Translations under genes and position numbers: made by a program
Source of the DNA: Flavobacterium sp. ALJ2
Lineage (GTDB): Bacteria; Bacteroidota; Bacteroidia; Flavobacteriales; Flavobacteriaceae
Assembly (NCBI RefSeq): GCF_015594725.1
Contig: NZ_JADNRC010000013.1
Coordinates: 62,001-126,000, forward strand
Length of the DNA: 64,000 bases
Direction: 5' to 3'
Notes under the pieces: generated by a model
Told to the model about the DNA's origin: nothing
Database searches by the model: none
The model's input: the letters and a program-made list of their open reading frames with translations, nothing else
Shown: one piece after another, positions 26,579 through 35,954 of the stretch
How the letters are laid out: each line of letters begins with the position of its first letter
Numbering within the stretch: position 1 is the first letter of the stretch

Positions 26579-26979
26579 ATCATACGTTCTTTAATTACAT
26601 CAATATCAAAAAACAATAAACTATCTATAAAAGTTTCAGAGAAATCATACTTACAGTTTACATCTAATGTATTTACAAGATTATTCCATGAAGTAAATGA
26701 CGATTTGGGATCAGCACTTATATCATTAGAACTATGTACTACTGCTGAATTTATAGCAAAGCTACCTTTGGGGGCAGACAACTCTACTATAAACTCATTT
26801 GTAGTACTTAATTCTAAAATTGTTGAAGAGCAAAGACGTTCTTCAACATTTAAGCAAATCGAGGAAACAGGAAAAATAGATTTTTCTGTAATTACCTCTT
26901 GAGCGAATGTATAATTAGTTGTCACAAGTAATCCAAATAACAACATGCATGATATTCTTTTACAAAGTGGGGTAGTCAT
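26575..26979 (-). CDS. Truncated SprC-like N-terminal paralogue
   Basis: A 134-residue protein with a signal peptide ending near TFAQ. It resembles the first domain of the neighbouring SprC: NEFIVELSAPKGSFA here against NQFIVELSEPNGSFT there. After that domain it stops, with no Ig repeats and no sorting domain. Its stop codon overlaps the sprC start (ATGA), so translation may be coupled. It may be a decayed duplicate or a small cotranslated partner; the preserved signal peptide and coupling favour some retained role. No name can be given. Confidence 0.55.
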   Translation of the reverse strand: MTTPLCKRISCMLLFGLLVTTNYTFAQEVITEKSIFPVSSICLNVEERLCSSTILELSTTNEFIVELSAPKGSFAINSAVVHSSNDISADPKSSFTSWNNLVNTLDVNCKYDFSETFIDSLLFFDIDVIKERMI

Positions 26980-27073
26980 TCTTTTTCATCTTATATGTTT
27001 CCAATTAAAAACAGTAACTGTCTTTCTGACTAAATCATTTAAAAAATAAGAATCAAACTAATAGGCAGGTCGC

Positions 27074-28363
27074 CTATTTGTTCGAAGCAGTAATTTTACC
27101 AATATTAAGTCTGTAATCGGGTCTTTTTGGATTTGAGATATCTATAAAAGTTTCGCTATTATTGCTTTGAGAATAAACATTAAAGAAGATACTGTTACCA
27201 TACCAATTCTCTAAGTCTTCATTATTTGAATTAAACTCAGTAAAAATATTTCCTTTACATAAATTGAAATACATTTCCTCAAATTTTATTTTTTTCAAAT
27301 TAGCATCATTTATTTCGATTTTGCTATCTAATATAACTGCTGGATTAAACCCTGAGATTACACTTCTTTTAATCTCAAGAGCTGCGTTACTTCCAACATA
27401 TATAGCTTCTTTTACTAATCCGGATTGTATATCTGCACTAATATTGTCACTATCATTTAACATTGTAATATTAGCCGCTGTAACCAAAGTTTGTTTTTTA
27501 GTAAAATCTGTTTCTTCTTTTTTATCATAAGAAACAACTTCCATACAACGGGAACCCTCTTTGTTACTAGTTAAATAAGAAGATCTAACTGCCAAAGAAT
27601 TATATATTTTACATTGAGTTCCTTGAGTAAATTTAAAATCATTGTTTATAGACTTGTATGAAACAAACTTGGTAACATTTAAATCACCACCTATCATATC
27701 AAATGAATCCCCTCCTGAGAAGCTAGCCATTACGTTTTCTAAAATCGTTTTATTACCAACACCAGCTAATGTCAATGCATTAAAACTTCCTGCACCTCTT
27801 ACTTTTTTACCTGCAAATTCAATTCTTACATATCTTAATATACCCGAATTTCCTGCAGGATTTTCTCCTCCATAAGTAGTTAACGATGGATCAAGGTCAA
27901 AATTAAAAGATGAAATATTACCAAATTTATTTATTGGAGCATCGCCCAAAATCACAATTCCACCCCAGTCTCCGGCTTTCTTAACACCTTTATTTGAAGT
28001 AAAAACGATAGGATCCGTTTCTAAACCGTCGGCTATAATCGAAGCTCCTTTTGTAATAACAAGAGTTCCTTTTGATTCATAGTCGCCAATAATTAATGTG
28101 CCGGGTTCGATAGTAAGGACGGCATTGTTTGTTACGTAAACATTACCTTGAAGAACATAAATATTCCTCTTTAATAATTTTGTATTTACTGATATTTTTC
28201 CTGCCAAAATTTGATTAGGCTCTCCATAGTCAACTTTATTGGGCTTAAATTCTGTCCAATTGTTTAACCAGTTGCTATAACCCATTATTCCTTTTTCTTG
28301 TTGTGCATTTACGCTGCACACCGCAAAAAGGGCAATCCAAATAATTTGTAATAATTTTTTCAT
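27074..28363 (-). CDS. Secreted beta-helix-like protein
   Basis: About 429 residues from the ATG at 28363 (an upstream in-frame start at 28387 would only prepend MLILKPTT to a good signal peptide, MKKLLQIIWIALFAVCSVNAQ). The body has the pattern VYVTNNAVLTIEPGTLIIGD, ITKGASIIADG, PIVFTSNKGVKKAGDWGGIVILG. This is widespread in Bacteroidota secreted proteins and looks like a right-handed parallel beta-helix. No type IX sorting domain is visible at the C-terminus. It lies upstream of the sprC operon on the same strand, with 94 bp to the truncated sprC paralogue, so cotranscription is possible. Substrate or ligand unknown. Confidence 0.7.
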   Translation of the reverse strand: MKKLLQIIWIALFAVCSVNAQQEKGIMGYSNWLNNWTEFKPNKVDYGEPNQILAGKISVNTKLLKRNIYVLQGNVYVTNNAVLTIEPGTLIIGDYESKGTLVITKGASIIADGLETDPIVFTSNKGVKKAGDWGGIVILGDAPINKFGNISSFNFDLDPSLTTYGGENPAGNSGILRYVRIEFAGKKVRGAGSFNALTLAGVGNKTILENVMASFSGGDSFDMIGGDLNVTKFVSYKSINNDFKFTQGTQCKIYNSLAVRSSYLTSNKEGSRCMEVVSYDKKEETDFTKKQTLVTAANITMLNDSDNISADIQSGLVKEAIYVGSNAALEIKRSVISGFNPAVILDSKIEINDANLKKIKFEEMYFNLCKGNIFTEFNSNNEDLENWYGNSIFFNVYSQSNNSETFIDISNPKRPDYRLNIGKITASNK

Positions 28364-28536
28364 GGTAGTAGGTTTTAATATTAACACTAAATAATATTTG
28401 AGTTAATGAAAATTAAAAAAACTCATTTCGATATTTTCCTGATAAATCAAAGAAAACACCGAAAACGAGTTGTATATATCCTGCATCTCAATTCAACAAT
28501 ACATTTTATCATTGATGAGAATAAATAGGTACATAA

Positions 28537-28986
28537 TTATTCGTTGTTCTCATTAAAAAGATGCAATGTTTTCAATGTGTTTTCATAAAACAAAATCGCT
28601 GCAATCAAATTATCTTTATCAGAGTAGGGCATCATTTTTCTTTGAAATTCAACAGTTACGTCAAGAAATGAATTAGTTGATGATACTTGAGCATCTTGAA
28701 TTTTTTTGTTTTCATTATCCATCGGAATACCAAGATCAACCATCGTAACTCCAGGTTTAGTAGCCAAAGCGATATATGGTAATGTTTTTACCAAAACTTT
28801 GATACGTTCGATGTATAATTCTAATAATTCACCTTTTTGCATACCTTTTAATTCTTTTTGATCATGGTATTTTCTGATCAGTGCTGTTGTGCTAATAATA
28901 CTTTGGGGAGCATTCTTCGCTTGAGATAATACCATCTCAGTTGACAACATTAAAAAGATGCTTAAAAAAATAATTTTCCCTTTCAT
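28537..28986 (-). CDS. Small exported protein of unknown function
   Basis: A 149-residue protein with a clear signal peptide (MKGKIIFLSIFLMLSTEMVLSQ). The mature part is predicted mainly helical (KGELLELYIERIKVLVKTLPYIAL, then NLIAAILFYENTLKTLHLF) with no recognised motif. It lies at the upstream end of the gliding locus, about 170 bp before the beta-helix-like gene, and could be its first gene. I do not recognise the family. Confidence 0.65.
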   Translation of the reverse strand: MKGKIIFLSIFLMLSTEMVLSQAKNAPQSIISTTALIRKYHDQKELKGMQKGELLELYIERIKVLVKTLPYIALATKPGVTMVDLGIPMDNENKKIQDAQVSSTNSFLDVTVEFQRKMMPYSDKDNLIAAILFYENTLKTLHLFNENNE

Positions 28987-29495
28987 AAATTCTGATTTAA
29001 AAATTCAATTATAAAAACAAAAATATGTAAATAAAGTTAACTCGCAATTATTATAGCTCTTTTTTTGCCTAAAAAGAGCCAAAAGATGACAAAATCAAGT
29101 CATATAACGATTATTTATGTCATTTTATCGGTTATTTTAGAGCATCTAAGAAAAACTATTATGCATCACTCTAATACTATTTACCTAGCTAAATGCCAAC
29201 ATGTTAATTTTTTTATACTAAAAAAAACTTACCTTTTAAAATATTTTAAAAATAACATTAACAAGAAAATATTAACATTGTTTCCGTATGGAAAACTTTT
29301 TAATGGATTTGGTATATTTAAGTATTTTAACACTCAAGTAAGTAGATAAAATCGCCAAAAAAGGTTAAAATCTATTAAAAAAATAATTTTTACCTAATAG
29401 AATTTTTAAATACAGTGAGAAAAACATCGTATTTGAGGCAATAAACTTTATATATGAAAATTTTCGACTAAATCATTTTCTACTATCTTTGCTTC
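28987..29495. other. Divergent intergenic region, about 500 bp
   Basis: This AT-rich gap separates the minus-strand gliding locus from holB. It holds an inverted repeat, GCTCTTTTT at 29056-29064 and AAAAAGAGC at 29071-29079, with no T-tract after it on either strand, so it is not a convincing terminator. A 94-codon open frame at 29065-29349 has no coding character and is not called. The holB promoter lies at the right end. Confidence 0.5.
29484..29491 (+). promoter_or_regulatory. holB -7 box, near-leaderless
   Basis: TATCTTTG matches TAnnTTTG exactly and ends only 4 nt before the holB ATG at 29496. Transcription would start at or within a few nt of the start codon, implying a leaderless or almost leaderless mRNA. 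A weak TTTTCG stands in the -33 region. Confidence 0.5.
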
Positions 29496-30644
29496 ATGCA
29501 ATTTTCTGAAATTTTAGGGCAAGACCACATCAAAAACCACTTAATAAAAACTGCTTCCTCAGGTAGAATACCTCATGCACAATTATTTATAGGAGCAGAA
29601 GGATCTGGTACTTTACCCGCTGCCATCGCATACGCTCAATATATATTGTGTGGAAATTCTGGTCCTGAAAATGAAAACGGGAATACATCCTGCAATTTAA
29701 AGTTTCAGTCCATGTCTCATCCTGACTTGCACTTTATATATCCAACCGTAACAACCGAAGATGTAAAAACCAAACCTAAAAGTTTAGATTTCATTCAAGA
29801 TTGGCGTAATTTCATTCAAGAAATGCCTTATGGAGGATTATTCGATTGGTATAAAATACTTGGAGTTCAAAACAAACAAGGCGAAATTCGAGTAGAAGAT
29901 GCACAAGAAGTTTTAAAATCTCTTGCATTAAAATCATATGAAGGTGGCTATAAAATTATGATCATCTGGATGGCAGATAAAATGAATATCGCAGCATCAA
30001 ATAAACTTTTAAAGTTACTAGAAGAGCCTTCCGACAAAACCATTTTTATCTTAATATCCGAAAACGAAGAATCAATTATTCAAACTATACGTTCCCGTTG
30101 TCAAGTATTACATTTCAATGGATTAAGTGAGCAAATAATTGCTGACGCACTAGTCGCTAAAGAAAACTTAGAACCTAATGTCGCATTAAAAATAGCACAT
30201 CAGGCACAAGGCAACTACAACAAAGCCTTACATCTTATAAAAAATGATGACGAAGAATATCCTTTTGAACAATGGTTCGTAACATGGGTTCGTGCCGCTT
30301 TTAAAGCCAAAGGAAATGCAGCTGCAATACAAGATTTAATTACCTGGAGTGAGCAAATTGCTGCTTTAGGAAGAGAAAGCCAGAAAAAATTTTTAGAATT
30401 TTGTATCGAAATGTTTCGCCAAGCCCTGTTGCTTAACTATCAAGCCCCTAGCTTAGTATATATGGAACCAAAGGTCGAAAAATTTAAATTAGAAAATTTC
30501 GCGCCATTTGTAAACGGAAACAACATTAACGATATATTCAAAGAACTATCTGATGCGATGTATCATATTGAGCGCAACGGAAATGCTAAAATAATTTTAA
30601 CCGATTTATCTATAAAATTAACACGTTTAATTCATAAAAAATAA
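29496..30644 (+). CDS. holB: DNA polymerase III subunit delta'
   Basis: A 382-residue clamp-loader subunit. The N-terminus FSEILGQDHIKNHLIKTASSGRIPHAQLF is typical of delta'/gamma proteins. The P-loop position reads GAEGSGTL (residues 33-40) without the GKT/S, as expected for the non-ATPase delta' subunit. The SRC arginine-finger motif is present in IRSRCQVL, preceded by KLLEEPSDKTIFILIS. It would act with gamma/tau and delta to load the beta clamp. The DoxX gene begins 4 bp after its stop, so the two are likely cotranscribed. Confidence 0.93.
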   Translation: MQFSEILGQDHIKNHLIKTASSGRIPHAQLFIGAEGSGTLPAAIAYAQYILCGNSGPENENGNTSCNLKFQSMSHPDLHFIYPTVTTEDVKTKPKSLDFIQDWRNFIQEMPYGGLFDWYKILGVQNKQGEIRVEDAQEVLKSLALKSYEGGYKIMIIWMADKMNIAASNKLLKLLEEPSDKTIFILISENEESIIQTIRSRCQVLHFNGLSEQIIADALVAKENLEPNVALKIAHQAQGNYNKALHLIKNDDEEYPFEQWFVTWVRAAFKAKGNAAAIQDLITWSEQIAALGRESQKKFLEFCIEMFRQALLLNYQAPSLVYMEPKVEKFKLENFAPFVNGNNINDIFKELSDAMYHIERNGNAKIILTDLSIKLTRLIHKK

Positions 30645-30648
30645 AAAA

Positions 30649-31032
30649 ATGAACAATATTGCCTCAATTCTAATTTTAATATTCTTAGCTGTTACATTCA
30701 TACAATCAGGTTACGACAAAATTTTTTATTGGAAAGATAATGTAAGCTGGTTAAAAGAACATTTTGCAAAAACACAACTAAAAAACCAAGTACCTCTTGC
30801 CTTATTTAATATCCTTGTTTTAGAATTAATATCAGGAATTCTTTGTATCGTAGGATCAATCCAATTGTTTTTAAACAGCGGAAGAGAATTTGGACTTTAT
30901 GGTGCAATATTCTCTTGTATTACCTTAATAATGCTCCTTTTTGGGCAAAGATTAGCCAAAGATTATGATGGAGCAAGAACAATTGCAATCTACTTTATTC
31001 CAGCAGTTGTAGCGGTATATTGGCTCAATTAA
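30649..31032 (+). CDS. DoxX-like integral membrane protein
   Basis: A 127-residue protein with four hydrophobic segments (about residues 3-20, 47-69, 80-100 and 108-126). The pattern FIQSGYDKIFYWKDNVSWLKEHF near residue 20 is typical of the DoxX/DoxD family. It should reside in the inner membrane; DoxX proteins have been linked to redox or sulfur metabolism, but the role here is unknown. It starts 4 bp after holB in the same orientation, suggesting translational coupling. Confidence 0.75.
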   Translation: MNNIASILILIFLAVTFIQSGYDKIFYWKDNVSWLKEHFAKTQLKNQVPLALFNILVLELISGILCIVGSIQLFLNSGREFGLYGAIFSCITLIMLLFGQRLAKDYDGARTIAIYFIPAVVAVYWLN

Positions 31033-31288
31033 CCAAATAAGCTTCTGAAATACTTAAACACCCCCAGTTTGTATTTTAAAATGATATTTAATAAAATTAT
31101 AAAGTGTCATTTTTATATTAATATCCATGCCTTTCCTATAAAAACCCAAAATTTATAAAAATTGGTTTTATATTAATCTAAGAAATCTAACATTAGAAAA
31201 AGTCCAATTAATCATTACATTTGACCCGAATAATAAATCTTAGCACCTATTCGTTAAGACCTTAAAAATCAACAATATAATAATTAAA

Positions 31289-31798
31289 ATGAAACCAAAA
31301 CATCCTTCAGAATCTTTAACAATATTAACCGATTTGGTTTTACCGAGCGAAACTAATCCTTTAAACAATCTTTTTGGTGGCGAATTATTAGCTCGAATGG
31401 ATCGTGCTGCAAGTATTGCTGCCCGAAGACATTCACGCCGAATTGTAGTTACAGCTTCTGTAAATCATGTTGCTTTTAACAGAGCAATTCCACTGGGAGC
31501 CGTTGTAACAATTGAAGCAAAAGTATCACGCTCTTTTAAAAGTTCTATGGAGATTTATATTGATGTTTGGGTAGAAGATCGGGAATCGGGATTTCGCACA
31601 AAAGCCAATGAGGCAATTTATACATTTGTTGCTGTAGATGATACAGGAAGACCTGTTGAAGTACCGCCAATTGAGCCAGAAACAGAACTTGAAAAACAAC
31701 GTTTCGAAGCAGCATTACGTCGTAAGCAACTAAGTTTGTTATTGGCCGGAAAAATAAAACCAGAAGAAGCAACAGAACTTCGAGCCTTATTTATTTAA
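31289..31798 (+). CDS. Acyl-CoA thioesterase, hotdog fold
   Basis: A 169-residue cytoplasmic protein. The stretch NPLNNLFGGELLARMDRAASIAARRHS carries the hotdog-fold Asn/Asp active-site region of the YciA/BACH-type acyl-CoA thioesterases (PF03061), with ASVNHVAFNRAIPLG following. It should hydrolyse acyl-CoA thioesters to free acid and CoA; chain-length preference cannot be told. It stands alone with about 250 bp upstream in which no strong promoter stands out. Confidence 0.88.
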   Translation: MKPKHPSESLTILTDLVLPSETNPLNNLFGGELLARMDRAASIAARRHSRRIVVTASVNHVAFNRAIPLGAVVTIEAKVSRSFKSSMEIYIDVWVEDRESGFRTKANEAIYTFVAVDDTGRPVEVPPIEPETELEKQRFEAALRRKQLSLLLAGKIKPEEATELRALFI

Positions 31799-31831
31799 AA
31801 AAGTACACTCTTAAATAGAAAACAAATCCCG

Positions 31832-31861
31832 TTGCAACTTCAAAAAAAAGAAGTAAATTTA
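31832..31861 (+). promoter_or_regulatory. Candidate recA promoter
   Basis: TTG at 31832-31834 and TAAATTTA at 31854-31861, separated by 19 nt, match the Bacteroidota -33/-7 layout with one mismatch in the final position. It lies about 100 nt before the recA start. No LexA-like dyad was recognised beside it. Confidence 0.45.
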
Positions 31862-31958
31862 CGTCGACTACAAGCCAAAAAAATAAAATCAATAATCTAA
31901 AACTATATTGATTTATTATAAAAAAATTACAACAATTTAGATGAAAGAAAAAGAAAAG

Positions 31959-32966
31959 ATGAGTTCAGAGAAAGAAGCCAAATTAAAAGCGCTACAACTT
32001 ACGCTTGATAAACTTGATAAGACTTACGGAAAAGGAACCGTGATGAAAATGGGCGATAAAGCCATTGTAGAAGTAGAAACAATTTCATCAGGTTCATTAG
32101 GGATTGATTTAGCCTTAGGAGTAAACGGTTACCCAAAAGGAAGAATTATCGAAATATACGGACCAGAATCTTCTGGGAAAACAACCCTAACATTACATGC
32201 TATTGCTGAAGCTCAAAAAGCAGGTGGAATTGCAGCATTTATAGATGCTGAGCATGCATTTGATAGAAATTATGCTGAGAAATTAGGAATCGATATCGAA
32301 AACTTAATTATTTCTCAACCAGACAATGGAGAACAAGCACTAGAAATTGCCGAGAATTTAATTCGTTCAGGAGCAATTGATATTGTTGTAATTGACTCAG
32401 TTGCAGCATTAACTCCAAAAAGTGAAATCGAAGGAGAAATGGGAGATTCAAAAATGGGTCTTCATGCTCGTTTAATGTCACAAGCACTTCGTAAACTTAC
32501 AGGAACAATTAGCAAAACAAACTGTACAGTATTCTTCATTAACCAGTTAAGAGAAAAAATTGGTGTAATGTTTGGAAATCCAGAAACGACAACAGGTGGT
32601 AATGCCTTAAAATTTTACGCTTCAGTACGTTTAGATATTCGCCGTTCATCTCAAATCAAAGACGGTGACAATGTAATTGGTAATAGAACCAAAGTAAAAA
32701 TCGTTAAAAATAAAGTTGCCCCACCATTTAAGACTGCTGAATTCGACATTATGTACGGAGAAGGAGTTTCTAAAACAGGAGAAATTTTAGATTTAGCTGT
32801 TGAATTTGAAATCGTTAAGAAAGCAGGTTCATGGTTTAGCTACGGTGAAACTAAATTAGGACAAGGACGTGATGCAGTAAAATCGCTAATTAAAGACAAT
32901 CCAGAATTAGCTGATGAATTAGAAATTAAGATAAAAGCACATATCAAAGAATTGGCAAATGCCTAA
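31959..32966 (+). CDS. recA: Recombinase RecA
   Basis: The strand-exchange and repair recombinase, 335 residues from the ATG at 31959, which begins [12 protein letters not shown] as in related species; an in-frame ATG at 31941 would add six residues. Walker A is GPESSGKT at residues 68-75, Walker B ends in [12 protein letters not shown], and the loop 1/2 regions ([38 protein letters not shown]) are intact. RecA filaments would also be the trigger for self-cleavage of S24-type repressors such as the one at 60.3-61.1 kb. A strong terminator follows directly. Confidence 0.98.
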   Translation: MSSEKEAKLKALQLTLDKLDKTYGKGTVMKMGDKAIVEVETISSGSLGIDLALGVNGYPKGRIIEIYGPESSGKTTLTLHAIAEAQKAGGIAAFIDAEHAFDRNYAEKLGIDIENLIISQPDNGEQALEIAENLIRSGAIDIVVIDSVAALTPKSEIEGEMGDSKMGLHARLMSQALRKLTGTISKTNCTVFFINQLREKIGVMFGNPETTTGGNALKFYASVRLDIRRSSQIKDGDNVIGNRTKVKIVKNKVAPPFKTAEFDIMYGEGVSKTGEILDLAVEFEIVKKAGSWFSYGETKLGQGRDAVKSLIKDNPELADELEIKIKAHIKELANA

Positions 32967-32978
32967 AAATAAAAAAAA

Positions 32979-33003
32979 CCCGAAAATATTTTCGGGTTTT
33001 TTT
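32979..33003 (+). terminator. recA rho-independent terminator
   Basis: The perfect palindrome CCCGAAAATATTTTCGGG (32979-32996) is followed by a run of seven T, starting 13 nt after the recA stop codon. It is also preceded by an A-run, but nothing converges closely from the right. Confidence 0.9.
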
Positions 33004-33241
33004 ATACTTTTTACGCAACCTTATCCAACAAATAACATCTACATAAAGAACACCTGGTTTTAAGCCTTAAAAAGCTTATTTATATGAATTTTTTAAATGT
33101 AAAAGATGAAGAAGAAACTGGAGACGTTATTCCAAAAACGCTGGATAACTAAAAGAAAATTAAGAATTGTCATGAATTTTATTTCACAAAAAATCATTCA
33201 TCGATAGAATAAAATTTACTTTTTTAAGAATTAATCCTAGA

Positions 33242-34021
33242 TTATTCATTTTGCAAAACAATATCTGCTTGAACCGTATTGTCTTTGCAAAAGACTAATA
33301 GTTGCTTATAAATTAGCTGTCTTACTTGATCGCGAAGAGTTTTTCTATCTTCGGGTTGAAGCGATGTTGTTTCTATAAATGAATGAATTTTTACTCTCAT
33401 TTTTCCGGGACTTCCACTAAAAAAAGTATATGAAAACCGCTTTTTATTATCCGCATATGTAATTGGAACTATCGGAATATGATGTTCAATTGCCAAACGA
33501 AAAGCACCATCTTTAAATTCATCTAAAACAATCGATTCATCATCAGGAACTCCTCCTTCAGGAAAAATGCAAATACTTAACCCCTGATTCAGACGTTTTT
33601 GTGCCCTGTTAAAAACATCCATTTTACTTTTTGAAGATTTTCGATCCACCAAAATACAGGTTCTTTTATAGAAAAAGCCAAACAAAGGAATCTTAGAAAG
33701 CTCTTTCTTTCCAACAAAAACAAATGGATTTTTAATAATTGCCAACGTAAGCATAATGTCAGTCATCGAAGTATGATTAGCAACAATCATATAACTTTTA
33801 TTAGGATCAAGAGCTTGCTCCTTCTCTACTTTGTAATAAAAACCCATTCCAAAAAGGATAAATTTTGCCCAAATTCTTGCCATCCTAAAAAAATACGGAT
33901 ACCCACTTTCAGTAAGAATAGACAGTACTAAAAATGGAAACATTACCAATATCGGGATTGCCATTAAAACATAAAACCAAATACGCCAAATAACCCAAAA
34001 AACAATTTTAATTCCTTTCAT
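33242..34021 (-). CDS. plsC: 1-acyl-sn-glycerol-3-phosphate acyltransferase
   Basis: A 259-residue membrane enzyme of phospholipid synthesis, transferring an acyl chain to lysophosphatidic acid. Two hydrophobic segments lie in the first 60 residues. The catalytic HX4D motif is NHTSMTD (His83, Asp88) and the substrate-binding motif is FPEGG (153-157), with the P-I-T-Y motif (IPIVPITYAD) following. Order and spacing are standard for PlsC. About 240 bp separate it from the recA terminator, in which I see nothing further. Confidence 0.9.
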   Translation of the reverse strand: MKGIKIVFWVIWRIWFYVLMAIPILVMFPFLVLSILTESGYPYFFRMARIWAKFILFGMGFYYKVEKEQALDPNKSYMIVANHTSMTDIMLTLAIIKNPFVFVGKKELSKIPLFGFFYKRTCILVDRKSSKSKMDVFNRAQKRLNQGLSICIFPEGGVPDDESIVLDEFKDGAFRLAIEHHIPIVPITYADNKKRFSYTFFSGSPGKMRVKIHSFIETTSLQPEDRKTLRDQVRQLIYKQLLVFCKDNTVQADIVLQNE

Positions 34022-34221
34022 AAACCCAAAAGTAAGAAAACAGAAATGAATTTTGCAAAAAAGAATTCACTAGTAAAGAAATTAACTGCCAAGTTTTTAA
34101 TTTACTGCAAAGTTAACAAGGTGTTTATTTAACACAGAGAGCACAAAGTTTTTCGCAGAGAAAATAAAGAATAATCATAAGAAATAAAGTGTTAAATTTT
34201 AATAATTTATTCAAAATAGTT

Positions 34222-34598
34222 ATGACAGAGAACGAAATATCAACCACAATAATTGGATTGGCAATTCAAGTACACAAAGCACTAGACCGGGTTTACTAAA
34301 GAATACCTACTAAGAATGTTTGCTTTACAAAATTACAAAACATGGTCTTTTTGTTGAGAAAGAAAAAGCAATGCCAATTACTTTTGAAGAAGTTAAATTA
34401 GATTGCAGCTATGGTGTTGATTTGCTGGTTGAAAATAAACTAATAATTGAACTTAAAAGTGTAGAAACTTTAAGTACAATTCATTTAGCCCAAACCCTAA
34501 CCTACTTAAAATTGGGAAATTACAAACTCGGTTTACTAATAAATTTCAATGAAATTTTACTAAAGAACGGAAACAGAAGAGTAATTAACAACTTCTAA
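34222..34598 (+). pseudogene. Broken GxxExxY family gene
   Basis: The ATG at 34222 opens MTENEISTTIIGLAIQVHKAL, the start of GxxExxY proteins (PD-(D/E)XK-like fold). After that one base is missing, where family members read L-G-P-G-L-L-E-S, and further on a TAA stands where the family has a lysine codon (TAC TAA GAA). The rest continues in another frame as CLLYKITKHG ... VDLLVENKLIIELKSVE ... HLAQTLTYLKLGNYKLGLLINF to 34598. So there is a frameshift plus a nonsense codon. The downstream half alone has no good start. Confidence 0.8.
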
Positions 34599-34698
34599 GT
34601 GCCTCAAATACTTAGTGAACGCTGTGAAAAACTCTCCGTCCTCAGCGGTTAAATAACTTTATGCTCTTTATGGTGAAAACTAATTTAAAGATCTTTGT

Positions 34699-34740
34699 AA
34701 AAAACTTTGCGGACTTTGCAAAAAACTTTGCGAACTTTGC
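34699..34740. repeat. Two 21-bp tandem units
   Basis: Units at 34699-34719 and 34720-34740 differ in one base; each contains CTTTGCGGACTTTGC or CTTTGCGAACTTTGC. Similar short ACTTTGC repeats recur beside genes in Flavobacterium genomes. They end 20 bp before trpS. Function unknown. Confidence 0.7.
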
Positions 34741-34760
34741 AGTTAAGAAAAAAATTTAGC

Positions 34761-35735
34761 ATGGCAAAAATACTTACTGGCGTACAAAGTACTGGAACGC
34801 CGCATTTAGGCAACTTATTAGGAGCAATTATTCCTGCAATCGAATTATCTAACAAACCCGAAAACAAATCATTTTTGTTTATCGCCGATTTGCATTCGAT
34901 TACACAAATAAAAGATGGTAAAACTCTAAGAGAGAACACCTTTAGCGTTGCTTCTGCCTGGCTTGCTTTTGGTTTAGATATTGACCGTGTTACTTTTTAC
35001 AGACAATCTGATGTTACACAAACAACAGAATTAACTTGGTATTTGAGTTGCTTTTTTCCTTTTCAAAGATTAACTCTCGCACATTCATTCAAAGACAAAG
35101 CAGATCGTCTTGATGATGTAAACGCAGGTTTGTTCTCTTACCCAATGTTAATGGCTGCAGATATTTTACTGTATGATGCTGAATTTGTTCCAGTAGGAAA
35201 AGACCAATTACAACATGTAGAAATTACTCGTGATGTAGCTTCCCGTTTTAACCACCAAATGGGTGAAACATTTGTAGTTCCTGAAGCTAAAATACAAGAA
35301 GACAGTATGTTGATTCCTGGAACAAACGGGGGGAAAATGAGTAAATCAGCAAATAATTTTATCAATATATTTTTAGATGATAAAGCATTACGCAAACAAG
35401 TAATGAGTATCGAAACGGATAGTACTCCACTAGAAGAACCTAAGAACCCAGATACTTGTAATGCATTTGCAATTTATTCGCTTATGGCAAGTGAAAATCA
35501 AATAGCTACAATGAGAGCCAATTATTTAGGTGGAAATTATGGTTACGGTCATGCCAAACAGGCTTTATTTGAATTGATTACGGAGAAATTTAAAACCGAA
35601 AGAGAAAGATACAATTACTACATCAATAACCTAGACGAAGTAGATGCGTTACTGAAAAAAGGTGCCGAAAAAGCAGCAATTGTTGCTAATGAAGTTCTAG
35701 AAAGAGTACGAGTAAAACTAGGGTTTAGTAAATAA
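34761..35735 (+). CDS. trpS: Tryptophanyl-tRNA synthetase
   Basis: A class I aminoacyl-tRNA synthetase of 324 residues from the ATG at 34761 (MAKILTGVQSTGTPHLG). The open frame runs back to 34707 but only through a TTG inside the tandem repeat. The HIGH-equivalent motif is PHLGN (residues 14-18) and the KMSKS motif is intact at 192-196. It charges tRNA-Trp with tryptophan. It is a single gene, with the repeat upstream and a bidirectional terminator about 190 bp downstream. Confidence 0.96.
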   Translation: MAKILTGVQSTGTPHLGNLLGAIIPAIELSNKPENKSFLFIADLHSITQIKDGKTLRENTFSVASAWLAFGLDIDRVTFYRQSDVTQTTELTWYLSCFFPFQRLTLAHSFKDKADRLDDVNAGLFSYPMLMAADILLYDAEFVPVGKDQLQHVEITRDVASRFNHQMGETFVVPEAKIQEDSMLIPGTNGGKMSKSANNFINIFLDDKALRKQVMSIETDSTPLEEPKNPDTCNAFAIYSLMASENQIATMRANYLGGNYGYGHAKQALFELITEKFKTERERYNYYINNLDEVDALLKKGAEKAAIVANEVLERVRVKLGFSK

Positions 35736-35750
35736 AAAAACTATCTAAAC

Positions 35751-35852
35751 ATGACTTATAGAAGATGCAATCGAGGAATATCATATGCCGCTTATTGCCT
35801 GCTTGATGGTCCTAGTCCTGAAGCTTTTTGGAGTTATGACAACAAAGAATAG
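35751..35852 (+). CDS. Possible 33-residue peptide
   Basis: A short frame, MTYRRCNRGISYAAYCLLDG then PSPEAFWSYDNKE, starts 15 nt after the trpS stop. Its composition (Cys, Trp, Gly, Pro) is less like random AT-rich sequence than neighbouring frames. There is no homologue I recognise and no independent promoter visible, so it may be chance or a small peptide cotranscribed with trpS. Confidence 0.3.
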   Translation: MTYRRCNRGISYAAYCLLDGPSPEAFWSYDNKE

Positions 35853-35920
35853 TGACAACCTCAAAAAAAAAACAATTCTTTAATTAGAGAAAGACTAGAT
35901 CAAAATACAATCACAGCCAG

Positions 35921-35953
35921 CCCTTTCAGTTTTATATTGAAAGGGTTATTTTT
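35921..35953. terminator. Bidirectional terminator between trpS and dprA
   Basis: Stem CCCTTTCA (35921-35928) with TGAAAGGG (35938-35945), a 9-nt loop, followed on the plus strand by TTATTTTTTTT. It separates the convergent trpS and dprA genes. Confidence 0.8.
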
Positions 35954-35954
35954 T

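Noticed and set aside
29065..29349. 94-codon frame between the gliding locus and holB
   Set aside because: AT-rich, no domain, no promoter at its start; composition like non-coding DNA.
34699..34740. CRISPR array
   Set aside because: Only two tandem 21-bp units without spacers and no cas genes nearby.
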